Part shown: one piece after another, positions 9,055-17,178 of the stretch
Position numbering within the stretch: position 1 is the stretch's first letter
Layout of the letters: each line of letters starts with the position of its first letter
Source: Chitinibacter sp. FCG-7
Lineage (GTDB): Bacteria; Pseudomonadota; Gammaproteobacteria; Burkholderiales; Chitinibacteraceae
Direction of reading: 5' to 3'
Length of the DNA stretch: 64,000 bases
NCBI RefSeq assembly: GCF_040047665.1
Contig: NZ_CP157355.1
Coordinates: 186,001-250,000, forward strand
Made by a program: the position numbers and the translations under genes
The notes under the pieces: generated by a model
The model's input: only the letters and a program-made list of their open reading frames with translations
The model's database searches: none
Told to the model about the DNA's origin: nothing

Positions 9055-10419
9055 ATGTCTACAGGTCGTCAAATCAAACTTGGGGTATTTTTGTCGCCAT
9101 CAGGCCATCATGCGGCAGCGTGGCGGCATCCGGATACGCATGCGGCAGGCTCAACCGATTTTGAGCACTTTAAGAAACTGGCCAAAATTGCCGAAGCAGC
9201 CAAATTCGATACCATTTTTACCGCTGATAGCGATGGCATTTGGGGTGGCAGCGGGGATGCCGACTTGCGCAGCCGTCGCGAATTAAGCACCGGTTTTGAG
9301 CCGATTACGCTGTATTCGGCGCTCTCTGCGGTGACCAAGAACATCGGTTTTGTCGCCACCGCCTCGACCACGTACAACGAGCCTTGGCATATTGCGCGCA
9401 AATTCGCGTCGCTGGATTTGATCAGCGGTGGCCGTGCGGCGTGGAACGTAGTGACTTCGGGTAATGCCGAAGCGGCGTATAACTTTGGCCTTGATGCGCA
9501 CCCCGATCACGCCGAGCGTTATCGCCGGGCGGAGGAATTTGTTGAAGTCGTTACCGGCCTGTGGGATAGCTGGGAAGAAGGCTCGCATGTTTACGATAAA
9601 GCCTCCGGCGTGTATTACGACCCGGACAAGCAGCATATCCTCAACCATGTTGGCAAATACTTTAAAGTGAAAGGCCCGCTGAATGTGCCACGCTCACCGC
9701 AAGGCCATCCGGTGCTGGTGCAAGCGGGCTCGTCCGAGCCAGGGCGTGATTTGGCAGCCAAAACGGCTGAAGCCATTTTCGCCGCGTGGCAAACGCTGGA
9801 TGATGCACAAGCCTTTTACCGGGATGTGAAAGGCCGTGCCGAAAAACTGGGTCGCAACCCGGATCACATCAAAATTCTGCCCGGTGTTTATCCGGTGATT
9901 GGCCGCACCGAAGCAGAAGCTTTGGCGAAAAAAGAGCAATTGCGCGAGCTGATCGACCCGAAAATCGGCCTGAGCCTGCTCGCTAGCCTGGGTGGTTTGG
10001 AAGGTTTGCGTGATTACGACCTCGATGGCCCGGTGCCACAAGATTTGCCGGAAACCAATAACAACAAGAGCCGCCAGCGCCTGCTGCTGGATTTAGCGGC
10101 GCGCGAAAATCTGACGATCCGTGGTTTGTATGAGTGGGTGGCAGGTGCGCGTGGTCACCGGGTGATTCACGGCACGCCAGAGAGCATTGCCGATCAGCTG
10201 GAAGATTGGTTCGTCAATGGCGGGGCCGATGGCTTTAATCTACTGGCTCCCACTTACCCAAGTGGCCTGGTTGATTTTGCTGATCTGGTCGTGCCGATTT
10301 TGCAAAAACGCGGGCTGTTCCGTACCGAATACGAAGCCAGTACGCTGCGCGGTAATCTGGGTTTACCCATCCCGGCCAATCGCTACTCGTTGGCCGATTA
10401 CATCGGCAAAGTGGCCTAA
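9055..10419 (+). CDS. NtaA/SnaA/DszA-family FMN-dependent monooxygenase
   Basis: This 454-residue protein belongs to the bacterial luciferase-like, NtaA/SnaA/SoxA/DszA group. Recognisable signatures are an N-terminal strand with SPSGHHAAAWRHP, a TTYNEPWHIARKFASLD segment, GRAAWNVVTS, and VLVQAGSSEPGRDLAA. These enzymes oxidise their substrate with reduced FMN from a partner reductase. The sulfur context suggests an organosulfur compound, but the substrate cannot be read from sequence. The protein has no Cys and no Met other than the initiator. A sigma-54 promoter precedes it. A paralogue at 51025 shares the layout. Confidence 0.85.
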   Translation: MSTGRQIKLGVFLSPSGHHAAAWRHPDTHAAGSTDFEHFKKLAKIAEAAKFDTIFTADSDGIWGGSGDADLRSRRELSTGFEPITLYSALSAVTKNIGFVATASTTYNEPWHIARKFASLDLISGGRAAWNVVTSGNAEAAYNFGLDAHPDHAERYRRAEEFVEVVTGLWDSWEEGSHVYDKASGVYYDPDKQHILNHVGKYFKVKGPLNVPRSPQGHPVLVQAGSSEPGRDLAAKTAEAIFAAWQTLDDAQAFYRDVKGRAEKLGRNPDHIKILPGVYPVIGRTEAEALAKKEQLRELIDPKIGLSLLASLGGLEGLRDYDLDGPVPQDLPETNNNKSRQRLLLDLAARENLTIRGLYEWVAGARGHRVIHGTPESIADQLEDWFVNGGADGFNLLAPTYPSGLVDFADLVVPILQKRGLFRTEYEASTLRGNLGLPIPANRYSLADYIGKVA

Positions 10420-10431
10420 GCGAATATGAAG

Positions 10432-10451
10432 ACAGCCGGTTCGCCGGCTGT
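10432..10451 (+). terminator. Upstream copy of duplicated terminator hairpin
   Basis: The stem ACAGCCGG / CCGGCTGT with loop TTCG sits 12 bp after the monooxygenase stop. It is not followed by a T-run. An identical 19-bp copy with a T-run is at 10613, on the other side of a dispersed repeat. Confidence 0.6.
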
Positions 10452-10612
10452 TAGGCTGCGAACAAAGTGGAAGAACAACATTTTTCAAGTCTCAGCAAAG
10501 CCGAGCCTAGGAAATAAGGCTGTGAATGTGCAGCCTTGATGTTCTATTCCCACCCCTCCCGTCCCCTCCTGGAGGGGAGCCTCGCTGCGCGAGTGGGGTT
10601 TGCCATCAGTCT
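10450..10612 (+). repeat. Dispersed ~160-bp repeat, copy 1
   Basis: This non-coding element is related over its whole length (roughly four bases in five identical, by eye) to the reverse complement of 50700-50860. It starts near AGGCTG and ends near CATCAGTCTG. It contains a CCCACCCCTCCCGTCCCCTC core, an inner hairpin CCCCTCCTGGAGGGG and a CTCGCTGCGCGAG hairpin. It fills most of the gap between the monooxygenase and nitroreductase genes and is bracketed by identical terminator hairpins. Confidence 0.75.
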
Positions 10613-10637
10613 GACAGCCGGTTCGCCGGCTTTTTTT
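10613..10637 (+). terminator. Rho-independent terminator, downstream copy
   Basis: GACAGCCGGTTCGCCGGCT followed by seven T gives a strong stem (AGCCGG/CCGGCT, UUCG loop) with a T-run. It is identical to the hairpin at 10431-10449 and is the functional-looking copy for the monooxygenase transcript. Confidence 0.8.
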
Positions 10638-10720
10638 GTATCAAATAGCAATACATAGCCATGTATTGCCTTCAAGATCAATCCAATCAATACCTACAGG
10701 CATATACCCAAGGAGCCATT

Positions 10721-11554
10721 ATGGGCAAAATCAATGAAATCAAACCGGAAACGCTAATTGGTCAACGCTATGGGCAAGCTGCGTTTGCCACCCTGCCCGC
10801 CATTAGCCCGGCCATCGAAACCCTGCTTAGCCACCGCACCGTTCGCGCCTTCACGGCTGCACCATTGGCTGAAGGGACACTGGAATTGCTGGTGTCAGCC
10901 GCGCAATCGGCACCCAGCTCGTCCAATCTGCAAGTCTGGAGCGTGGTGGCGATAGAGGATCACGAGCGCAAGGCACGCCTGGCGCAGTTGGCGGGCAATC
11001 AGGCCCACATCCACGAAGCGCCCCTATTGCTGCTATTCACCGTTGATCTATCGCGGCTAAAACGCATCGCCGAGCACAAACAAACCCCGATTGCCGGTAT
11101 TGATTATCTGGATACGCTGGTCATGGGGTTTATTGATGCTGCCTTGGCGGCACAGAATGCGCTGGTTGCCGCTGAATCACTTGGCTTGGGCACGGTTTAT
11201 ATTGGCGCGCTGCGCAATAAGCCTGAAGCCGTTGCGAATGAATTGGGTTTGCCAGCGCATGTTTTTCCCGCGTTTGGCCTCGTGGTGGGACACCCCGATA
11301 CCCAACGTCCGGCGGCAATTAAGCCTCGCCTACCCCAGCGCACGGTATTACACCGCGAGCAATACAGCACCGAAGGTGAAGCTGAGGCGATTGCTAAATA
11401 TGATGAAATCTTGCGGGAGTTCCAGCGTAGCCAAGGCCTGCCAGCGCAAGACTGGAGCGAACAAGCCAGCAATCGCCTGCGTGGGCCTGAATCACTTAAT
11501 GGCCGTGATCAACTTAGCGCAGCGTTGCAGCGGCAGGGGTTTATTTTCCAATAA
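10721..11554 (+). CDS. Nitroreductase-family FMN oxidoreductase (NfsA-like)
   Basis: This 277-residue protein has the nitroreductase fold signatures: SHRTVRAF near residue 37, SAAQSAPSSSNLQ for FMN contacts, and the AAESLGLGTVYIGALR segment before a C-terminal basic tail, as in NfsA/NfrA-type NAD(P)H-dependent flavin reductases. The ATG at 10721 is chosen because AAGGAG precedes it at 10710-10715; an upstream in-frame start has no such site. It has no Cys and one internal Met, like its sulfur-cluster neighbours, so it may serve as a flavin or quinone reductase for the monooxygenases. A sigma-54 promoter was not seen here. Confidence 0.8.
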   Translation: MGKINEIKPETLIGQRYGQAAFATLPAISPAIETLLSHRTVRAFTAAPLAEGTLELLVSAAQSAPSSSNLQVWSVVAIEDHERKARLAQLAGNQAHIHEAPLLLLFTVDLSRLKRIAEHKQTPIAGIDYLDTLVMGFIDAALAAQNALVAAESLGLGTVYIGALRNKPEAVANELGLPAHVFPAFGLVVGHPDTQRPAAIKPRLPQRTVLHREQYSTEGEAEAIAKYDEILREFQRSQGLPAQDWSEQASNRLRGPESLNGRDQLSAALQRQGFIFQ

Positions 11555-11600
11555 GCGAGGAATGCGATCAGCAAATTAAACCTCGATATACCTTACTTGC

Positions 11601-11641
11601 CAAAGCCATTTATTCACCATTGCCATGAATAAATGGCTTTG
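11601..11641. terminator. Bidirectional terminator between convergent genes
   Basis: Perfect 16-bp arms, CAAAGCCATTTATTCA (11601-11616) and TGAATAAATGGCTTTG (11626-11641), lie between the nitroreductase (+) and the MFS gene (-), which converge here. Confidence 0.8.
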
Positions 11642-11644
11642 AAT

Positions 11645-12862
11645 TTAATCGGTTTTGCGGCTCATGCCATCGCGATGCCACAAGCCCGGAAACCACTTGA
11701 TCCATAGTCCGGCAATCAGCAAGGTGCCGACTCCGCCCAAGACCACAGCGGCCTGCGCGCCAAACCAATGTGCGGTAACGCCCGATTCAAATTCGCCCAA
11801 TTGATTGGAAGCACCAATAAACAGGCCATTGACCGCACTCACCCGGCCGCGCATATGATCTGGCGTTTCCAGCTGAACCAGAGCGCCGCGCACCACCATG
11901 CTGACCATATCGGCCGCCCCCAGCAGCACCAGCGCCAATAGCGAGACCCAGATTGAGCTGGAAAGCCCGAAAATAATCGTCGCCACGCCAAACAGGAACA
12001 CCGCCAGAAACATTTTCTTCCCCACCTGGCGTTGCAAAGGAAAATAGGCCAGCAATACCGAGACGACGATGGCCCCTACCGCAGGTGCAGAGCGCAATAA
12101 ACCCAAGCCCCAGGGGCCAGTTTTTAAAATCTCAGAAGCAAAAATCGGCAACAGCGCCGTCGCACCACCAAGCAGAACGGCAAATAAATCCAGAGAGATC
12201 GCGCCCAGAATATCTTTGTGATCACGAATATAGCGAAACCCGGCCAGCAAATGGTCTAGCCCTTTGCTCGTGAGCTGCTCGTTGGGCGGCGGCTTGGGCA
12301 AAACAAACATCAAGATGCACGCAATCAGCATCATCAAGCCGCTCAAGGCATAGGTTTCGGCGGGCCCCACCGCAAATAAAAAGCCACCCAAGGCAGGTGC
12401 CACAATCGTGGCGGCCTGCATTGCGGACGCCGCCGCGGCAATGGCGCTGGGCAGTAATGCGGCTGGCACGATATTGGGTAACAAGGCCTGCATCGAGGGC
12501 ATTTCAAATGCCCGCGCAGTCCCCAGCAGGAAAGCCAGCGCAAACAGCACTTCCCGCGTCATGCCCTGCTGAATAGTTAACCCGCATAAGACCAGACCAA
12601 TCGCGGCCTGCGCAGCCTTGGTCGCTGCTGTAATCAGGCGGCGATCATAACGATCGGCCACCATGCCGATCTGCAATAAAAACAGCACTCTGGGCGCAAA
12701 CTCAAGCAGCCCAACCAGCCCCAGATCCAGCGCGCTGCCGGTGATGCTGTACATCTGCCAGGCTGTTGCCACGGCCAGAATCTGAAACCCCGCGGCAGTA
12801 AAAATTCGTGATAGCCAGTACGCCAGAAACGGTCGATGGTGAAACAATGAATCGGTTTTCAT
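11645..12862 (-). CDS. MFS transporter, EntS-like (MFS_3)
   Basis: This 405-residue protein has about twelve hydrophobic segments and the MFS loop motif VADRYDRR near residue 70. Overall it resembles the EntS/MFS_3 group of exporters. It is convergent with the nitroreductase and 77 bp downstream of tas on the same strand, separated by a terminator. Its substrate is unknown. Unlike its soluble neighbours it has an ordinary Met content, which is normal for membrane proteins, so membership of the sulfur regulon cannot be judged that way. Confidence 0.8.
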   Translation of the reverse strand: MKTDSLFHHRPFLAYWLSRIFTAAGFQILAVATAWQMYSITGSALDLGLVGLLEFAPRVLFLLQIGMVADRYDRRLITAATKAAQAAIGLVLCGLTIQQGMTREVLFALAFLLGTARAFEMPSMQALLPNIVPAALLPSAIAAAASAMQAATIVAPALGGFLFAVGPAETYALSGLMMLIACILMFVLPKPPPNEQLTSKGLDHLLAGFRYIRDHKDILGAISLDLFAVLLGGATALLPIFASEILKTGPWGLGLLRSAPAVGAIVVSVLLAYFPLQRQVGKKMFLAVFLFGVATIIFGLSSSIWVSLLALVLLGAADMVSMVVRGALVQLETPDHMRGRVSAVNGLFIGASNQLGEFESGVTAHWFGAQAAVVLGGVGTLLIAGLWIKWFPGLWHRDGMSRKTD

Positions 12863-12885
12863 CAGAAGGCCTGCGAAAAGATCAA

Positions 12886-12920
12886 AAAAACAGCCCCTTG
12901 CCGGATGCGGTCAAGGGGCT
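12886..12920 (-). terminator. Rho-independent terminator of tas
   Basis: Read on the minus strand, the stem AGCCCCTTG ... CAAGGGGCT is followed by a run of T (the A-run at 12884-12890 on the plus strand). It lies just after the tas stop codon. Confidence 0.8.
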
Positions 12921-12939
12921 AGGCAACGGCTTCAGACGC

Positions 12940-13989
12940 TTATGGCGCTGGGTTGCTGATGCGGGCTTGTACCTGATCAATTTTGGCGATGATTTCATCG
13001 CTTAAACTGATCTTGATCGTACCAATATTTTCTTCCAATTGGGCCAAGGTAGTAGCCCCAATCAGATTGCTGGTGACAAATGGGCGGCTATTGACATACG
13101 CCAAGGCCAGTTGGGTCGGAGTTATGCCATGTTCACGCGCAATCGCCGCATATTCAGCCGTCGCCTGCTCGGCTTGCGGATTGGTGTAGCGGCTAAAGCG
13201 CTCATACAGCGCCAGGCGTGAACCGGCTGGCCGTGCGCCGCCCTGATATTTGCCACTCAACACACCAAAGGCCAGCGGTGAATAGGCCAGCAAGCCCACT
13301 TGCTCGCGGTGGCTAAATTCGGCCAGGCCAATTTCAAATGTGCGGTTTAGCAAGCTATACGGGTTTTGAATACTGGCAATCCGTGGCAGTTGCTGTGTTT
13401 TGCTCGCCGCCAGAAACTGCGCGACGCCCCACGGAGTTTCGTTCGACACGCCGATATGCCGCACTTTTCCGGCTTGCACGAACTTGGCCAGAATCGATAA
13501 AGTTTCTTCAATGCCAACCGTGTATTCGTCGTCAATCCACGGATACGCCAGACGACCAAAGGTATTGGTGCTGCGATCAGGCCAGTGCAATTGATACACA
13601 TCGATGTAATCGGTTTGCAAGCGCTGCAGGCTGGCATCCAGTGCCGCGGTCAAGCTGGCACAGTCAAAATGCGTCTTGCCATTGCGGATATGATTGGGCT
13701 GATGTGCCTGCCGCACCGGGCCAGCAGCCTTGGTCGCCAGAATCACTTCCTGACGGCGGCCGGTCTTTTTAAACCAGCGACCGATATATTGCTCGGTGCG
13801 CCCTTGCGTTTCCGGGCGGGGCGGCACGGGATACATCTCGGCGGCATCGAGGAAGTTGACGCCTTGCGCCAAGGCATAATCAATTTGGGCGTGGGCATCG
13901 GCTTCGCTGTTTTGCTCACCCCAGGTCATGGTCCCCAGACCAATCACACTGACATCCAGATCACTTTGCCCTAATTTACGGTATTCCAT
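12940..13989 (-). CDS. tas: NADP(H)-dependent aldo-keto reductase Tas
   Basis: This 349-residue protein is very close to E. coli Tas along its length. It shares LGLGTMTWGEQNSEADAHAQ near the N-terminus, AAEMYPVPPRPETQG with the catalytic Asp/Tyr region, LQTDYIDVYQLHWPDR with the active-site His, and the IQNPYSLLNRTFE and GATT cofactor segments. Tas is an aldo-keto reductase of undefined natural substrate, first noticed for suppressing tyrosine auxotrophy in E. coli. It is probably transcribed alone, as a terminator follows and a regulator gene lies upstream on the same strand. The identity is strong. Confidence 0.9.
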   Translation of the reverse strand: MEYRKLGQSDLDVSVIGLGTMTWGEQNSEADAHAQIDYALAQGVNFLDAAEMYPVPPRPETQGRTEQYIGRWFKKTGRRQEVILATKAAGPVRQAHQPNHIRNGKTHFDCASLTAALDASLQRLQTDYIDVYQLHWPDRSTNTFGRLAYPWIDDEYTVGIEETLSILAKFVQAGKVRHIGVSNETPWGVAQFLAASKTQQLPRIASIQNPYSLLNRTFEIGLAEFSHREQVGLLAYSPLAFGVLSGKYQGGARPAGSRLALYERFSRYTNPQAEQATAEYAAIAREHGITPTQLALAYVNSRPFVTSNLIGATTLAQLEENIGTIKISLSDEIIAKIDQVQARISNPAP

Positions 13990-14026
13990 GGTGGTCTAAC
14001 TCTCGTTTTTATGTTGAATGAATCTG

Positions 14027-15100
14027 CTATGGATGAACAGCCAAACTATCGCTCTCTTGCAATAAACCATGCCTTTTGAGCAAGGTGCGGACCATATTGC
14101 GCGTTAAACCCAATAATTCAGCGGTTCTCACCTGATTAAAACGGGTTTGCTCGTAAGCCGTGGTGATCAGCAAAGCTTCCAGCGTATTGAATAAATCCGG
14201 CTGATCCTTGCCCAGCAAAAGCTTGAGCTGATGGCCAATTTCGGCCAGCGGTGCCCGGGTGCTGGTGGCGTCTGGCGTACTCAGGTTATGCGCCGATAGT
14301 TTCAGATGTTCAGGATGAATTTCCCGCCCACTGGATACCAGCAAGGCATAGTGAATGATGTTTTCCAGCTCGCGAATATTGCCCGGCCAGCTATACCCTT
14401 GCAGCGCAGCCAGGCTATCCGCAGTCAGACTAGGCGCTGCCAAGCCCAGCTTTTGCGCATAGATTTCCAGAAAATAATCGGCCAGCGGTTCAATATCGCC
14501 AATGCGCTGGCGCAACGGTGGCAACACAAAGCTCACGACATTCAGGCGGTAATACAAATCCTGCCTAAAATGCCCCGCCTGCACCGCTTGCGCTAAATCG
14601 ACGTTGGTCGCCGCCACCAGCCGCACATCAATCGCCGTGGCTTTGCGCGCACCGACGCGGACGACTTCGCGCTCTTGCAAAACGCGTAGCAATTTCACCT
14701 GCAGGGCCAGTGGCAGATCACCAATCTCATCCAGAAATAAAGTGCCGCCATTGGCCGCCTCAAACCACCCCGCCTTGCTGCCCACCGCACCGGTGTACGC
14801 CCCTGCTTCATGCCCAAACAATTCCGACTCGGCCAGCGTTTCGCTGATCGCACCGCAATTGACGGCCACAAACGGCCCCTTACGGCCGCTAATGGTGTGC
14901 ACGTGCCGCGCAACCAGCTCTTTACCCGTGCCGGTTTCACCGTGAATCAAGACCGGCGCCAGTGAAGGCGCAATGCGCTCCACATCAGCCAGCAAGGCAC
15001 GCGATTGCGGATCGGCAAAGACCAAGGCTTTGGCCCGAATACTGAGCGGGCTTTTTTCCTGCTCGGGGTAAGTCAGAATGGGGGATGGGCGATCAGACAT
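14027..15100 (-). CDS. Sigma-54-dependent activator, SfnR-like (no receiver domain)
   Basis: This 357-residue protein consists almost only of a sigma-54 AAA domain plus a C-terminal Fis-type helix-turn-helix (about residues 325-350, [21 protein letters not shown]). Walker A GETGTGKE is at 54-61, Walker B LFLDE at 121-125, and the sigma-54 loop is GAYTGA at 100-105, a Phe-to-Tyr variant of GAFTGA. Lack of an N-terminal sensor domain is as in SfnR of Pseudomonas, the activator of dimethyl-sulfone and other sulfur-starvation genes. The ATG at 15100 has GGAG about 9 bp upstream; a longer start at 15208 lacks one. Given seven sigma-54 promoters nearby it is the obvious activator candidate. Confidence 0.85.
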   Translation of the reverse strand: MSDRPSPILTYPEQEKSPLSIRAKALVFADPQSRALLADVERIAPSLAPVLIHGETGTGKELVARHVHTISGRKGPFVAVNCGAISETLAESELFGHEAGAYTGAVGSKAGWFEAANGGTLFLDEIGDLPLALQVKLLRVLQEREVVRVGARKATAIDVRLVAATNVDLAQAVQAGHFRQDLYYRLNVVSFVLPPLRQRIGDIEPLADYFLEIYAQKLGLAAPSLTADSLAALQGYSWPGNIRELENIIHYALLVSSGREIHPEHLKLSAHNLSTPDATSTRAPLAEIGHQLKLLLGKDQPDLFNTLEALLITTAYEQTRFNQVRTAELLGLTRNMVRTLLKRHGLLQESDSLAVHP

Positions 15101-15231
15101 GGGGGACTCCAGAACGAAATTGACAAAACATAAGGCCATGTCGGCGCTTGCTGAGAAAAACCATAAGGTATAGCCTTCAAAGCCAATCAAATAGCTTTCT
15201 ACAAGCAAATACCCGATTAAACTGTCACAGC

Positions 15232-15246
15232 CAGATCAGTGATCTG
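15232..15246. promoter_or_regulatory. Palindrome upstream of the sigma-54 activator gene
   Basis: CAGATCAGTGATCTG is a perfect palindrome with 7-bp arms, about 130 bp before the activator start (minus strand). It may be an operator, but the protein that would bind it is unknown. Confidence 0.3.
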
Positions 15247-15264
15247 CTGATTGCAATACCTCGC

Positions 15265-15308
15265 AAAAACTGAGCCCAGCCGCAGGTCAAACCGTATAAG
15301 CCGGGCTC
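15265..15308 (-). terminator. Terminator after mop
   Basis: On the minus strand the arms GAGCCCGGC (15308-15300) and GCTGGGCTC (15280-15272) pair with two mismatches and are followed by AGTTTTT. It lies just downstream of the mop stop codon. Confidence 0.6.
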
Positions 15309-15314
15309 AAACCA

Positions 15315-15530
15315 TTACAAAGTGGCAATCGATACTTCGGTCGATTTCACAAAGGCGATCACTTCGCGGCCTGGTTTGAGATCCAGCTCTTTGACTGAGC
15401 GCGTCGTGATCACCGAAGTCACAATGCCGGATGGCGTAGTCACATCTACTTCCGAGAGCACCGGGCCTTCGATAATTTCACGAATCGTGCCGCGGAATTG
15501 GTTGCGTACATTGATAGATTTAATGCTCAT
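15315..15530 (-). CDS. mop: Molbindin: single TOBE-domain molybdate/tungstate-binding protein
   Basis: This encodes 71 residues made of one TOBE (Mop) domain, with the conserved SARNQF-like start (here INVRNQFRGTI), the ITTRSVKELDLKPG helix and the AFVKSTEV strand. Molbindins form hexamers that store molybdate or related oxyanions in the cytoplasm. AAGGAG lies 10 bp before the ATG. It lies between the sigma-54 activator and ssuE genes on the same strand. Mop genes are often found with sulfur-starvation genes, possibly because molybdate and sulfate compete for uptake; that link is inference. It has no Cys and only the initiator Met. Confidence 0.88.
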   Translation of the reverse strand: MSIKSINVRNQFRGTIREIIEGPVLSEVDVTTPSGIVTSVITTRSVKELDLKPGREVIAFVKSTEVSIATL

Positions 15531-15639
15531 GGTGTTTCTCCTTGGGGGTCAATAAGCAATCTTCAGTCGGATGAGCGAAGATTCTCAGGTCGTAAAAAAT
15601 GTAGTTATTCGCGTGATACCGGGTGGCAGTCGGTATTGT

Positions 15640-16236
15640 TTAAATACTGATCCGCGCCGCCTGGACTGATTTAGCCAACTCGCCTGCGGGAATGCGGGCT
15701 TGTTCTGGATTAGGTAAATGCGCCACCAGTTGCGAGACTGCTGCCTCAAGCCGGGCCAGAATCGGCTCGGCAATCTGGTAGCTCAGATCTTCGTTGCGGG
15801 TGAAATCTTTATCAGTGGCAAACACAGCACCGACGATGTGGCGCGCTTTCAAAGCAGTCAAAACCGGCTGCAGTGCATAATCGACCGCCAGCAAATGCCC
15901 GGCACTGCCGGCCGAAGCCAGCGCCAGCACGGCTTTATTTTCCAGCGCACGTTCGGGCAGTAAATCCAGTACGGTTTTTAATGCGCCGCTATAAGCCGCT
16001 TTATAAACCGGCGTGGAAACCACCAGACCATCACTGGCAGCCACTATCTGCACAAACTCCTTCACGGCAGGGCTATCCCAGCGGGCATTGATCAGATCTT
16101 CGGCCGGAAAATCTTCCAGCGTAAATAGCTCCAACGCGACACCATGCGCTTTCAACGAGCGGCTTACGCGCTCCAGCAAAGCGCTGGATTTGGATTGAGC
16201 GCTGGGGCTCCCCGCCAGCAGTACAACTTTGGACAT
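15640..16236 (-). CDS. ssuE: NAD(P)H-dependent FMN reductase SsuE
   Basis: This 198-residue flavodoxin-like reductase has the SsuE signatures: LLAGSPSAQSKSSALLE at the N-terminus for FMN phosphate binding, GLVVSTPVYKAAYSGALK, and a C-terminal LLAVDYALQPVL segment. SsuE supplies FMNH2 to SsuD for desulfonation of alkanesulfonates. The ATG at 16236 has a GAGA purine stretch upstream; the longer start at 16269 adds 11 residues without homology. It is separated from ssuADCB by 8 kb here, clustering instead with a TSUP carrier and an AtsR-like protein. There is no Cys and no internal Met. Confidence 0.85.
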   Translation of the reverse strand: MSKVVLLAGSPSAQSKSSALLERVSRSLKAHGVALELFTLEDFPAEDLINARWDSPAVKEFVQIVAASDGLVVSTPVYKAAYSGALKTVLDLLPERALENKAVLALASAGSAGHLLAVDYALQPVLTALKARHIVGAVFATDKDFTRNEDLSYQIAEPILARLEAAVSQLVAHLPNPEQARIPAGELAKSVQAARISI

Positions 16237-16367
16237 GCTGCATATCTCTGTAAAAATGGTATGCCGCAACTATACCCAGCCACACATATTCCCACAAAGA
16301 ATTATAAAATAATTTAATATCGTAAATAGTTATATAAAAATACACTACTCTCAGCCCCGCTTCGGGC

Positions 16368-17126
16368 TTAAACATAAACATCCCAGAAGCTTTTCAAAGT
16401 CAGCACACTGACCAACAGCAAAAAAGCACGTCGCACAAAGGCATTGCCAAAACGCAGAGCCAGCTGGCTGCCGCACACGCCGCCAAGCAAATTGGCCAGC
16501 GCCATCCACAAGCCCAGAGACCAGGAAAGCGAGCCGGCACAGGCAAACACCAGCACCGCAGCCAGATTGGACGCCAGATTAGTCAGTTTGGCAGGCGCTG
16601 CGGCCTGCAGAAAACTCATGCCCAAGCCACGCACATACAGCAGTTTTAAAAAAGCCCCCGTCCCCGCCCCGATCAAACCATCATAAAAACCAATCACCGC
16701 AGCGCCCACGCCAGCGCGTTGCCGGGCGGTGCGCGCATACACTTCGGTGCTTTGGCGCTCTTGACGGCCATCGCTAGTGCGCCAGCAATAAATCAGCAGG
16801 GCCAGAAACACAAAAGGCAATATCTTGCGCACAGGCTCGGCTGGAATCTGCGCAATAAGCAAAGCACCGACCAGGGAGGCGATAAAGGCTAATAAAATCG
16901 CGGGCCAGATCATGCGCCAAGGTGGACGTAATGCGCGGCTGTATTGCACTGCCGCGCCAGCGGTACCAAAGATGGAAGACAGTTTGCTGGTACCCAGCAA
17001 AACGGCAGGTGCGGTGCCCGGCATCAGCGTAAATAGCGCGGGCAGTTGCAATAGCCCGCCGCCGCCAATGACTGCATCTACCACCCCCGCCAGAAAGGCC
17101 ACGCAGCCAAGCTCTAGCCATAACAT
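16368..17126 (-). CDS. TSUP (TauE/SafE) family membrane carrier
   Basis: This 252-residue integral membrane protein has about eight hydrophobic segments and the TSUP repeat motifs VDAVIGGGGLLQLPAL near the N-terminus and YDGLIGAGTGAFL in the second half. Members export or import small sulfur or organic anions, such as sulfite or sulfoacetate. It lies 52 bp after the AtsR-like binding protein gene on the same strand and before ssuE, so it probably belongs to the sigma-54 transcript starting near 18303. The direction of transport and the substrate are unknown. Confidence 0.8.
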   Translation of the reverse strand: MLWLELGCVAFLAGVVDAVIGGGGLLQLPALFTLMPGTAPAVLLGTSKLSSIFGTAGAAVQYSRALRPPWRMIWPAILLAFIASLVGALLIAQIPAEPVRKILPFVFLALLIYCWRTSDGRQERQSTEVYARTARQRAGVGAAVIGFYDGLIGAGTGAFLKLLYVRGLGMSFLQAAAPAKLTNLASNLAAVLVFACAGSLSWSLGLWMALANLLGGVCGSQLALRFGNAFVRRAFLLLVSVLTLKSFWDVYV

Positions 17127-17178
17127 AAGTCAGAATCCAGTCTAGACACCGGCCAGCCGGACAAGCTGGCCGAGCCGA

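Noticed and set aside
16237..16367. Sigma-54 promoter before ssuE
   Set aside because: A TGGCTGGGTATAGTTGC stretch on the minus strand has GG-N12-GC, two bases too long, so it was not called.
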